From the NCBI RefSeq assembly GCF_022867885.1, contig NZ_JALIFP010000003.1, positions 1 to 64,000 of the forward strand: a stretch of 64,000 bases of DNA. The letters run 5' to 3'. Position 1 is the first letter of the stretch; each line of letters starts with the position of its first letter. Below are positions 45,107-52,945 of the stretch, in pieces. The translations under genes were made by a program, and so were the position numbers. The stretch is from Lederbergia sp. NSJ-179. GTDB lineage: Bacteria; Bacillota; Bacilli; Bacillales; Bacillaceae_C. The notes beneath the pieces are model-generated. The model was not told the DNA's origin and made no database searches. It worked only from the letters and a program-made list of their open reading frames with translations.

Positions 45107-45229
45107 TTCTTTAACAGATACTCATTCTATAACATGAAAATATTTGAAAAGCAACTATATATTGTGTTATTTGATAGTAAGATAGCTGATTTATATACAG
45201 TATGTTGTGTTTCTAGTTTTCTGAGAATA

Positions 45230-45238
45230 TGGTATACT
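45230..45238 (+). promoter_or_regulatory. extended -10 promoter of the DUF3800 gene
   Basis: TG-G-TATACT at 45230-45238, 50 bases before the ATG; the -35 is poor, as usual for extended -10 promoters. Confidence 0.5.
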
Positions 45239-45287
45239 TCTATATAAATTGGTTTTCAAAAATTATTTGCAAATGAAAGGATATACT

Positions 45288-45956
45288 ATGGGTGACAAAA
45301 TAACTTTAAATTTTGATGAGTCTGGTAATCTAGGCAAAAAAGGAAGATACTTTGCAATTGCTTGTATTGAGATGACCAATACAAAGCCGCTACATAATGT
45401 CATGAAAAATAAAGCTATCCTGAAAACAAAAAGGAAATTTCCCGAATTTGAAAAATTCGATGAGATAAAGGCAAGCGATGCATATCCAGCTATTAAGGAT
45501 TACTTCATTAGAAGAATAGCTTCAAAAGATTTAAAAATAAGGTATATCGTTGCAGACCTTCAACACGTGAAAAAGCAACTTCTTGAGGATGAAAATCTAC
45601 TGTATAATTTTATGTTGAAATTTGTTATTGAGCCAGTCGCAAAGCGTAAAGGGCTTAAACAGATGAGCATAAATATTGATAAAAGGACAATTAAAGTTCA
45701 ATCCATTAATTCTTTTGAAAATTATATAAAGATTCGCTTGAATTATGAATTGAATTTAGATATAAGAATTGATGTGAATTATTTAGAATCACAAAATTCA
45801 TATGGAATACAGGCTGCAGATTTTATTGCTAATTCGGTGTATGCTAAATATGAGTTTGGTAACGATTATTATTATAATTTATTCAAGCATAAAATTGTTC
45901 AAAGTGAGTTATTTCCAAGAAAATTTTTCGGGCAGAGTAAAGTTGTGAATTTTTGA
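45288..45956 (+). CDS. DUF3800 protein (RNase H-like fold candidate)
   Basis: 222 aa. Family signature: N-terminal LNFDESGNLG (Asp as likely catalytic residue, about 8-9), INIDKRT in the middle and the C-terminal GIQAADFIANSVYAKYE, matching the QxADxxA ending of DUF3800. The family is placed near RNase H-like nucleases; activity is unproven. It sits between the phage terminator and attR with its own promoter, typical of a lysogenic cargo gene. Two structured RNAs follow. ATG 45288 has GAAAGG ahead. Confidence 0.8.
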   Translation: MGDKITLNFDESGNLGKKGRYFAIACIEMTNTKPLHNVMKNKAILKTKRKFPEFEKFDEIKASDAYPAIKDYFIRRIASKDLKIRYIVADLQHVKKQLLEDENLLYNFMLKFVIEPVAKRKGLKQMSINIDKRTIKVQSINSFENYIKIRLNYELNLDIRIDVNYLESQNSYGIQAADFIANSVYAKYEFGNDYYYNLFKHKIVQSELFPRKFFGQSKVVNF

Positions 45957-45991
45957 CGCATTTTTTATAAATTATTTTAAACACTTTTTTG

Positions 45992-46020
45992 TTTACAATT
46001 AGAAACAAAACATGTATTAT
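45992..46020 (+). promoter_or_regulatory. promoter of the structured RNA
   Basis: TTTACA at 45992-45997, 17-nt spacer, TATTAT at 46015-46020 (with a further TATAAT at 46018-46023). No open frame follows, so the product is an RNA. Confidence 0.75.
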
Positions 46021-46030
46021 AATTATTAAC

Positions 46031-46124
46031 AGATACATGCGTGAGTAAACCCTATATATCCGTGTGAAAGTACCGACACATAAACTGCCTGCGTGGTAGT
46101 CGGAATATTGGTATCGCGCATTGT
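46031..46124 (+). ncRNA. structured RNA copy 1, DUF3800-associated
   Basis: Predicted by eye: P1 TGCGTGA (46038-46044) with TCGCGCA (46114-46120). P2 CC.ATAT.TCCG (46051-46062) with CGGAATATTGG (46101-46111). P3 TGTG (46063-46066) with CACA (46077-46080). P4 ACTGCC (46084-46089) with GGTAGT (46095-46100). It lies directly after a promoter and before a terminator, and shares layout with copy 2. RNA motifs associated with DUF3800 genes have been reported; I cannot say to which, if any, this belongs. Confidence 0.65.
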
Positions 46125-46140
46125 CACCCAAAAAATCTAA

Positions 46141-46167
46141 GGACCATGTATAATTGGTCTTTTTTTG
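46141..46167 (+). terminator. terminator between RNA copies
   Basis: The stem GACCA / TGGTC with an 8-base loop is followed by T7. Confidence 0.8.
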
Positions 46168-46176
46168 ATTAAAATT

Positions 46177-46273
46177 ATACTATGACAGAGTAAGCCCAAT
46201 AAAAATGTGTGAAAATATTTAGGCACATAAGCAGTCTATGTGGCGGCCGTTTTATTGGCATCTGTTTAAGTAT
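46177..46273 (+). ncRNA. structured RNA copy 2, DUF3800-associated
   Basis: Same layout as copy 1: outer stem ATACT..ACAGA / TCTGT..AGTAT; P2 CCAATAAAA (46196-46204) with TTTTATTGG (46250-46258); P3 TGTG/CACA; P4 GCaGTC / GGCgGC with the same 5-base loop. Several pairs differ from copy 1 yet still pair (A-T to G-C, G-T to G-C, C-G to T-G). A possible -10, TATACT, lies at 46176-46181. A strong hairpin (AGAACCCCG / CGGGGTTCT, 46301-46329) follows. Confidence 0.6.
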
Positions 46274-46341
46274 AAAAATTAGAGCATCAATATTGATTAT
46301 AGAACCCCGTCATTTATTGGCGGGGTTCTAATATAGAAATC

Positions 46342-46380
46342 GTGTGACCGACGTGTGACCAACGAGTGACTAAAAGTGAC
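46342..46380 (+). promoter_or_regulatory. likely integrase arm-type sites, right
   Basis: Direct array GTGTGACCGAC, GTGTGACCAAC, GAGTGACTAA, AGTGAC. The same GTGTGACCGA word occurs at 9242 beside attL. Confidence 0.6.
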
Positions 46381-46486
46381 AAAAGCATATTTTTAATGGT
46401 CAATGATGACATTTTCAAAAATGATAAACACCATTAAATCACGGGCTTGACAAACACTTACAAACCTTGAAACCATGTAGTTTAAT

Positions 46487-46529
46487 CATGGTAAGGATGA
46501 GGTCGCCGGTTCAAGCCCGGCTGGAAGCT
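46487..46529 (+). repeat. attR core (3' part of tRNA-Thr)
   Basis: Perfect 43-bp copy of 9130-9172. It lacks the 5' half of the tRNA, so it is not a gene. It continues with TTAAAAC instead of CCA, showing the original host gene did not encode CCA. Confidence 0.95.
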
Positions 46530-46548
46530 TTAAAACAATAAATAAAGC

Positions 46549-46582
46549 GATTCTTGGTTATTCCAAGGGTCGTTTTTTTGTC
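46549..46582 (+). terminator. original tRNA-operon terminator, now beyond attR
   Basis: The stem CGATTCTTGG / CCAAGGGTCG is followed by T7. The prophage separates it from its tRNA genes. Confidence 0.75.
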
Positions 46583-46646
46583 GAAAATTTTAGGGTTTGC
46601 CGACATTCTGCCGCTAGCTCGTTGTTTTAGAATCGGGGCGTGCCAC

Positions 46647-47480
46647 TCACGCCCCGAATGGATTATAAAATCGACTTCCATCATAAAAAGTAATCACCAG
46701 TGAAAGAACGAAACCGATTCCTACCAAAATAAGGGTCACATAATCTATCCGTTTAAAGGGTCGACCACTGTACCAGGAGCGCTTTTTGTTTTTGCCAAAA
46801 CCACGGAGTTCCATGGCGTTGCTGATGACTTCGATGCGGTCCAGACTGGATAGAATCAACGGTATGACGATGGATGCAATGTTTTTGATTCGTTTGCCTA
46901 TTTTTTCTTTGCGCGACATATCGATTCCGCGGGCTTGTTGGGTGATGGCGATATTATGGAAGTCGCGTTGGATGTCGGGAATATAGCGCAAGGCTAGTGC
47001 TACGGCATATGAAATTCGATAGCTGACTCCGATTCTATTCAGTGATGCCGCGAACTCACTTGGATGCGTCGTCACGATAAACAAAAGAGCTGCTGGAATG
47101 ATCGTAAAATATTTAATGGTTATATTAAATTGGTAAAATAGTTGTTCCCACGTTATGTTATATCTTCCAATAATTTCGAAAAGTACGTGGTTTGTCCCGT
47201 AAATCTTTACCCCTTCTTGTGGTGAAAAAATATAGATGGCGATATTATTAATCAATAAAAATGCCAAAATAAGAATCAACACGAAGGAGATTTCTCGAAT
47301 TTTTACCTGTGAGATGATAAAGATCGCTATGCTTGCTATAAATAAAAATAGCAACACTCGTGTATCGTACGTAAGCATGGCAGCAGTAGACCATAAAATA
47401 AAGCAAATCAATTTTGTTGCACCGGTCAGTCGATGGATAGGAGAAGGACGGTCAATATATGCGAGCATTTCTACTGCCAT
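46647..47480 (-). CDS. ecfT: ECF transporter transmembrane protein EcfT
   Basis: 277 aa, membrane coupling subunit with five to six helices and the two family Ala-Arg-Gly motifs: AQQARGIDM (about 187-195) and AMELRGFG (about 223-230). Last gene of a minus-strand operon: adenosyltransferase, S component, double ATPase, EcfT. The start overlaps the ATPase end by ten bases. Confidence 0.88.
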   Translation of the reverse strand: MAVEMLAYIDRPSPIHRLTGATKLICFILWSTAAMLTYDTRVLLFLFIASIAIFIISQVKIREISFVLILILAFLLINNIAIYIFSPQEGVKIYGTNHVLFEIIGRYNITWEQLFYQFNITIKYFTIIPAALLFIVTTHPSEFAASLNRIGVSYRISYAVALALRYIPDIQRDFHNIAITQQARGIDMSRKEKIGKRIKNIASIVIPLILSSLDRIEVISNAMELRGFGKNKKRSWYSGRPFKRIDYVTLILVGIGFVLSLVITFYDGSRFYNPFGA

Positions 47481-49177
47481 ACTTTTCTAACCTCCTTATC
47501 GAAGGCAATAAAACGTCCGACAAATTCCCTCGGTTCTTTGATTCCAGCTTTAATAGCCAAATCGAATAAAGACGTTTCCTTCAAATTAGCTTTTTCGATT
47601 ACGCTTCGACTGGTCAGAATGTTCGCCGAAGTATCATCGGCTATTTTTTCTCCACCGGCAATGACGATAGCTCGGGGTGTGTATTCGAGCATTAAGTGCA
47701 TGTCATGAGTAATCATTAAAATTGTGATGCCTTGTTCATTTAGTTCCGATAAAAATTCCATGATTTCTGTGTAGTGCTTAAAATCTTGTCCTGCGGTGGG
47801 TTCATCTAAAATAATCAATTCGGGCTCCAATACTAGAATCGAAGCGATGGTGACACGTTTTTTCTGTCCGAAACTAAGGGCAGAAATTGGCCAGTTTCGA
47901 AAAGGGTAGAGACCACAGATTCGCAATGTTTTTTCAACTCGTTCTTTTATTTCATCCTCAGGTATGCCACGCAAGACCAATCCTAACGCCACTTCTTCAA
48001 AAATCATATGCTTTGAAATCATTTGATTTGGATTTTGCATGACAATTCCAATTCGCTCGGCCCGTTCTTTAATTGTATCATTCGTAATATCTACACCTTT
48101 AAAAAGAATGCGTCCGGAATTCGGTTTAACAAATCCACAAATAAGACTAGCCAGTGTTGATTTTCCGGCACCATTTTTCCCGGCAATGCTAACCATCTCG
48201 CCTTTTTCAATGGAAAAAGATACGTTGTGAATCGTTTCACGACCTGGTGAATAGCTAAAATGAATGTTTTCCAGTTCTAAAATTGAATCGGATTTCTTTT
48301 TTCGTTCGGGAGGGCTAGTCGATTCGAACCAAGAGAGCAGCTTGTCCTTATTGACTGTAAATGTGTCGATATGAGAAGGTTTCGATTCAGCTGTCACGTC
48401 GGACCCCGCGTATTTTGCTGCTTTTACATAAAGTGGTTCGCGAATATTGCATTCTTCTAGAATAGTAGAAGCAAGCAACTCATCAGGAGTGAGGTCGGCT
48501 ACAATTCTCCCTTTATCTACCACCACTATGCGATCGACAGGGCATTCCAATACGTCTTCAAGGCGATGCTCAATGATGATGACTGTCGTATTTGTTTCCT
48601 TTTGAATGCGATCAATAAGGTGAATGGCATGTTTTCCAGTTGTTGGATCAAGATTAGCGAGCGGTTCGTCGAATAACAAAATATTGACATCATCCACCAT
48701 AACACCAGCCAACGAAACACGTTGCTTTTGCCCACCTGACAATTGATAAAGGGAGGATTGTAAGTATCCCTCCATATCAACCATTTTAGAAACGTCTTTT
48801 ACGATTGCGGACATTTCGTTTTGATTCCGTACATCATTTTCAAGAGCGAATGCAATATCCTCGCCAACGGTAAGTCCAATGAATTGCCCATCAGGGTCTT
48901 GTAAAACGGTCCCGACCATTTTGGAGAGTGAAAAAATATCAAGGTCTTTTGTTTCGTTCCCCATAATTTGTAAACTCCCGGTAATATCCCCTTTATAGGA
49001 AAACGGAATTAGACCGTTAAGGCAGTGACCAATCGTACTTTTTCCAGAACCGGAAGGACCAACAATCAGCACTTTTTCCCCCTCATAAATCGTTAAATGA
49101 ATGTCATGAAGAGTTGGATCCACTTGGGTGCGATATTTAAAAGTAAAATGTTCAAATTGAATTACAGGCTTTTTCAT
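47471..49177 (-). CDS. ECF transporter ATPase, duplicated ABC
   Basis: 568 aa with two fused ABC domains. First: Walker A GPSGSGKST, signature LSGGQ, LLFDEPLANLDP. Second: Walker A GKNGAGKST, signature LSFGQ, LILDEPTAGQD. Provides energy for the neighbouring EcfT/S components, as in YkoD-type systems. ATG 49177 follows AAGGAGAT; the longer frame has no RBS. Dedicated operon suggests a group I ECF importer. Confidence 0.9.
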   Translation of the reverse strand: MKKPVIQFEHFTFKYRTQVDPTLHDIHLTIYEGEKVLIVGPSGSGKSTIGHCLNGLIPFSYKGDITGSLQIMGNETKDLDIFSLSKMVGTVLQDPDGQFIGLTVGEDIAFALENDVRNQNEMSAIVKDVSKMVDMEGYLQSSLYQLSGGQKQRVSLAGVMVDDVNILLFDEPLANLDPTTGKHAIHLIDRIQKETNTTVIIIEHRLEDVLECPVDRIVVVDKGRIVADLTPDELLASTILEECNIREPLYVKAAKYAGSDVTAESKPSHIDTFTVNKDKLLSWFESTSPPERKKKSDSILELENIHFSYSPGRETIHNVSFSIEKGEMVSIAGKNGAGKSTLASLICGFVKPNSGRILFKGVDITNDTIKERAERIGIVMQNPNQMISKHMIFEEVALGLVLRGIPEDEIKERVEKTLRICGLYPFRNWPISALSFGQKKRVTIASILVLEPELIILDEPTAGQDFKHYTEIMEFLSELNEQGITILMITHDMHLMLEYTPRAIVIAGGEKIADDTSANILTSRSVIEKANLKETSLFDLAIKAGIKEPREFVGRFIAFDKEVRKVWQ

Positions 49178-49252
49178 TTTGATCTCCTTGACTACATTTA
49201 AAACGAGGAAACCGATTTTCGATTTCCTCATTATATTATATTATAAAAATCA

Positions 49253-49804
49253 TTATTCTGCTTTCAAACTTCCACTCTTTACCCTTGTTTTTGCGTAAGC
49301 AGCGAGTAAGATGGTGCCAAGTATAGCAACGGTTACGCTATTCATGAGTCCAATTACAATACCTTGTGTCCAGACTTTGTTGGCGGGTTCAGCGTAAATC
49401 AGTATGTCGAGTATTGGGGCAAGCAGGGCCCAACCGATAATTTGGATTGTAGCCTGGATTATATTAAATGAGATAATTTGTTTTTTTCCAAACTCTCCTG
49501 ATTCAATATTGATTCGTTTTCCGGCAAATCCGATGAAAAATCCTACTAATGCCGAAATAACGACCCAGCTCCACCAAATAGAACCCCACATAATCGAGTC
49601 TAACAAAGCATGACCAATCAACCCAATAAGACCTCCAGCAATTGGCCCAAACACTACGGCCATTAAAGCTAAAAATGCATAGTTCGTATTAAGATTAGTA
49701 TTTGGTACTCCCGTCGGTATTGAAGCAAACCTTCCTAAAATAACAAATACAGCCGCTCCAATCCCGATCGCAACAATCGTTTTAATCGCTAAATTTTTCC
49801 CCAC
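49253..49804 (-). CDS. ECF substrate-binding S component (UPF0397 family)
   Basis: 183-aa membrane protein with about five helices. The pattern [20 protein letters not shown], then [20 protein letters not shown], is that of UPF0397 proteins. T-box control and linkage to a SAM-hydroxide adenosyltransferase point to methionine or a related metabolite as substrate (MtsTUV-like). GTG 49804 has GGGAG eight bases ahead; ATG 49813 is too close to it. Confidence 0.8.
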   Translation of the reverse strand: MGKNLAIKTIVAIGIGAAVFVILGRFASIPTGVPNTNLNTNYAFLALMAVVFGPIAGGLIGLIGHALLDSIMWGSIWWSWVVISALVGFFIGFAGKRINIESGEFGKKQIISFNIIQATIQIIGWALLAPILDILIYAEPANKVWTQGIVIGLMNSVTVAILGTILLAAYAKTRVKSGSLKAE

Positions 49805-49848
49805 TTGCCCCATCTCCCTTTTTGAATTTTTACTTTATTATGACATCC

Positions 49849-50706
49849 TCAATTATATATGACTTTTGGCACCTTGCGTAGTGCTATTTTCCAATTTGCC
49901 CCTGTTTCGATGTGGTACGCTTTGGCAAATGAACCTTGGTTGATGGCTATTCCCAGATTATCAAGTGAATTTACATAGATTAATGGTTCACCTAAATGGC
50001 TATCAGCAAAAGAACGCCCATACGTCATGATATTTTTGTACACTTGACGTGTATCATTTTGAATCGTCACTTCCAAATTGTCTCCATATTCGACTCCTAA
50101 TTGGAGGAAGAGTTTTCGGCTAATATTCGTCCAAAGATTACCAAAACGAATATCAAGAATATCAATATTGCCAGTAACCGAAGTTTCATCAATGGCTGGC
50201 TCATATTTTCGGAGTTCAATAATGGAATCCACAGGAACTTCCGGACCTACTTCTTCAAACGAAATAACGCCAGATGCAAGTCTCGCTCCTGTATAGGCAT
50301 AGACGTCGCGTCCGTGAAATGTATACGATTCCCCCGATTTTGGCAAGCGATTGACAGCTTCATCAATTATTCTTACTTCAACAATGCCAATTGTATCTTT
50401 TATATGGGTTAACGTTCCATTATCAGGAGTGACGACGTATTGACCTTCATCCGTTTTCGCCACAATGCTGCGGCGGTCTGAGCCAACTCCTGGATCGACA
50501 ACCGATACGAAGACCGTTCCTTCCGGCCAATATGTGATGGTTTGGTAGAGACGGTATGATGCTTCCCATATATTATATTGCGGAATGTCATGAGTTAGGT
50601 CAAAGATTCTAAGTGTCGGATCGACTGAAGTCGCCACACCGTACATAGCACTGACGGCACCGTCACTTAAACCGAAATCTGTTTGAATCACTAAACTGTT
50701 TGTCAT
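49849..50706 (-). CDS. SAM hydroxide adenosyltransferase-like protein (DUF62)
   Basis: 285 aa. Family enzymes split S-adenosylmethionine with hydroxide to adenosine and methionine. Motifs: QTDFGLSDGAVSAMYG (about 5-20), FVSVVDPGVGSDRR, TPDNGTLT and FHGRDVYAYTGARLASG. First gene after the T-box, so made when charged tRNA-Met is low, which fits methionine recovery. ATG 50706 follows TTGGAGGAA. Confidence 0.88.
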   Translation of the reverse strand: MTNSLVIQTDFGLSDGAVSAMYGVATSVDPTLRIFDLTHDIPQYNIWEASYRLYQTITYWPEGTVFVSVVDPGVGSDRRSIVAKTDEGQYVVTPDNGTLTHIKDTIGIVEVRIIDEAVNRLPKSGESYTFHGRDVYAYTGARLASGVISFEEVGPEVPVDSIIELRKYEPAIDETSVTGNIDILDIRFGNLWTNISRKLFLQLGVEYGDNLEVTIQNDTRQVYKNIMTYGRSFADSHLGEPLIYVNSLDNLGIAINQGSFAKAYHIETGANWKIALRKVPKVIYN

Positions 50707-50750
50707 TGTAAATTCCTCCAATTGGATAAAAATGTTTTAGAAAATCAAAA

Positions 50751-51062
50751 AACCACGCCCGTATCTTTATAAAAAGATAAGGACGTGGTTAAATTTCACG
50801 TGGTACCACCTTAATTCACTGTTTGCTCGCACAATACAGCCTCTGCAAGTACTGGAGCCCAAATACATCATGGCTCGAAATACTGTGGTATGGATAACGA
50901 GTACCAAATCTCGTCGGCACCTAATGATCCATCATTGGACGTTCAGCTTGCAACTCAGAGGCCATTGTTCAGATCATGATTTTTGCTTCTTTTCAGCTAC
51001 CGAAGCTCTCTGTATAAAACCCGTAATCCTACTTCTTCTCTTCATCGTCTTTGGAAAAAGTT
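50751..51062 (-). promoter_or_regulatory. T-box leader, likely methionine-specific
   Basis: Minus-strand leader of the adenosyltransferase/ECF operon. The T-box AAGGTGGTACCACG is at 50812-50799. The terminator AACCACGCCC / GGACGTGGTT with a U run is at 50790-50745. Stem I shows AGAGAG and CTGAAAAG motifs, and the specifier region ATCATGATCTGAAC has AUG at 50977-50975. AUG predicts tRNA-Met sensing. Confidence 0.85.
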
Positions 51063-51187
51063 AAGTATATGGTTGAAATTGATTATAAACATAAAAAATG
51101 TAAAATGCAAGAGGGAAAGTGAAAAATATTACGGTTTGAAAACTGATGAAGTAGGGAGGCAATTCCGGATACAATCAGTCTCCCACT

Positions 51188-52681
51188 TTATTTTACATTT
51201 CCATAATACGGCCCAACACCATTCTGTCCCTCCATTTCTAGCAGTTGGGAAACAGTCACGAATTGGTATCCTTGGGATTCCAACCAGTCCAATAGTTGAG
51301 GTAGAGCATCAGCGGTTGATGGGTGGATGTCATGCATTAGCACGATGGCGCCTGAAGTGATTTCTTTTTGAATTTCGCTGATCACTGCATTGGCATTCCG
51401 GCTCTGCCAATCGAGAGAATCGACCGACCAGAGAATGAGCGTGTCGCCTTGATTGGCTACATCATTGATGACTGCATCGTTGAATGCTCCATAGGGTGGA
51501 CGGATGAAATAGGGCCGGATACCTGTTGCCTGTTCAATACTGTCGGCCGATTGACCGATTTCGTTACGGATTCCTTCTGGATCAAGCGTTGACAAGTCAG
51601 CATGATCCACAGTGTGATTGCCAATTTCATGACCGGCTGCCGCAACTTGCTGAGCTGTTTTGGGAAGAGCTTCGACCCGGTTGCCAAGCATGAAAAAGGT
51701 TGCCTTGGCATCATGCTGTGCCAGTGTATCTAGAACCCTTGGTGTCACGTCTGAGCTTGGTCCATCATCGAATGTTAGGGCCACATACTTCCCTTCATGG
51801 GTAGGCGAATTTTTTTGTTGTTTTGCTCTTTCTTCCGCTTTCCGTTTCTCTTGCTCTTTGCGTTGCTCTTTCTCCTTGCGAATCCGCTCCTTTTCCGCTT
51901 CAATGGTGTCATTCTTTTCTTGCTTTTGTTCAGCCGACATATCGATAATTTCGGCAATATCGTCGGTAAAGTGTAGGTATAATGATTCAATTGGGATCGG
52001 TGCTTTCAAAGTTGTCGAATCATCATCAATATACAACGTGAATGCCTTCTGGTTAACGGCCCAGTTCCAAGCAGACGGGTCGCTGAAAAAACGATCAAGC
52101 GCATCGTCACTTACAGAAGAGTCCTGTTTAACTAGAGAAGCTTTCATCTGTTCGCGAAGTGTCTTCACTGTCGCATCATCCATTTTCAGAATATCATCCA
52201 GTTTCAGCTCTCGCTCATGCTTGACATCAATGGTAAATACTTTTGTTTCGGTGCGCTGATCAGACTCCTCCTCGGTGAAAATGAAGTTATATGAATCGCT
52301 GGCTATTTGTTCAGTTATTACACTGATCTTTAGGGAAGGAGCTTCTTCTTTGGAGTCCTCCGATGTATCGGCGAATTGGTCTATGAAACTATCTTTTTGG
52401 CTATCAATCCAATTCCGTAGTATATCGTTAATGGTCGCACTTTTCGTAGATGGTTGCTGGACCCGTATTTGATAAGCACCACTTACCTTCATTTCGATTC
52501 CCATGCTGATATCGGGATACTTACTTGGTAACTTATCTTTCAATTGTATATCTGTTTCCCGATTGGGTAAATTTGCCACAGTTTGTGTTTGACCACTCAC
52601 CAAATGGCTTATACCAGTTAAAAACAATCCCATAATAGCAAGAATGACTAGCCAACCCAACGGTTTAATTCTCCTTAACAT
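51188..52681 (-). CDS. polysaccharide deacetylase, PdaC-like
   Basis: 497 aa, membrane-anchored. TM helix at about 11-29; extracellular RsiV-like DUF4163/DUF3298 region (about 60-250); charged linker rich in Lys/Glu (about 255-290); NodB deacetylase domain (about 295-490) with intact TFDDGPSS, HEIGNHTVDH, RPPYGAFND, WSVDSLDW and MHDIHP motifs. Removes acetyl groups from peptidoglycan, probably lowering lysozyme sensitivity. It lies beside an ECF sigma pair. Confidence 0.88.
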   Translation of the reverse strand: MLRRIKPLGWLVILAIMGLFLTGISHLVSGQTQTVANLPNRETDIQLKDKLPSKYPDISMGIEMKVSGAYQIRVQQPSTKSATINDILRNWIDSQKDSFIDQFADTSEDSKEEAPSLKISVITEQIASDSYNFIFTEEESDQRTETKVFTIDVKHERELKLDDILKMDDATVKTLREQMKASLVKQDSSVSDDALDRFFSDPSAWNWAVNQKAFTLYIDDDSTTLKAPIPIESLYLHFTDDIAEIIDMSAEQKQEKNDTIEAEKERIRKEKEQRKEQEKRKAEERAKQQKNSPTHEGKYVALTFDDGPSSDVTPRVLDTLAQHDAKATFFMLGNRVEALPKTAQQVAAAGHEIGNHTVDHADLSTLDPEGIRNEIGQSADSIEQATGIRPYFIRPPYGAFNDAVINDVANQGDTLILWSVDSLDWQSRNANAVISEIQKEITSGAIVLMHDIHPSTADALPQLLDWLESQGYQFVTVSQLLEMEGQNGVGPYYGNVK

Positions 52682-52828
52682 CTTGACGCCCCCATTATGT
52701 ATCTATCAATCTCTCTTTTTGAACATCCTCTTTTATCCAAAAATTCAACGTTATTCGACAAAATTTAGTTAGAGTTAGACGGACCCTTCCAAAGAAGCAG
52801 AAAAAAAGTCAATACCCGTATGGAAGTG

Positions 52829-52857
52829 ACCCCCGATTAAATTGGGGCCACTCCACA
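52829..52857. terminator. hairpin between deacetylase and anti-sigma genes
   Basis: AGTGaCCCC / GGGGcCACT with a 9-base loop; no clear T run, so its terminator role is uncertain. Confidence 0.4.
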
Positions 52858-52945
52858 ACATATTAATGTTATTTATACAAAAGTTAGTAACTGTTATCTC
52901 TAATTATCTCGTATACAAAATCCCAGACATTATAGCTTAGATCCT

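Noticed and set aside
44945-45247. 100-aa open frame before DUF3800
   Set aside because: It runs through repeat copy C, lacks an RBS and has no protein-like composition.
46031-46273. Known self-cleaving ribozyme or CRISPR-type RNA
   Set aside because: No hammerhead CTGATGA/GAAA core, twister or pistol signature found by eye; two copies without spacers are not an array.
46487-46529. Second tRNA-Thr gene
   Set aside because: Only the 3' half is present; it is the attR copy of the target.
46633-46657. Strong hairpin TCGGGGCGTG/CACGCCCCGA as the ecfT terminator
   Set aside because: It overlaps the last codons and has no T run on the minus strand; its function is unclear, so it is not called.
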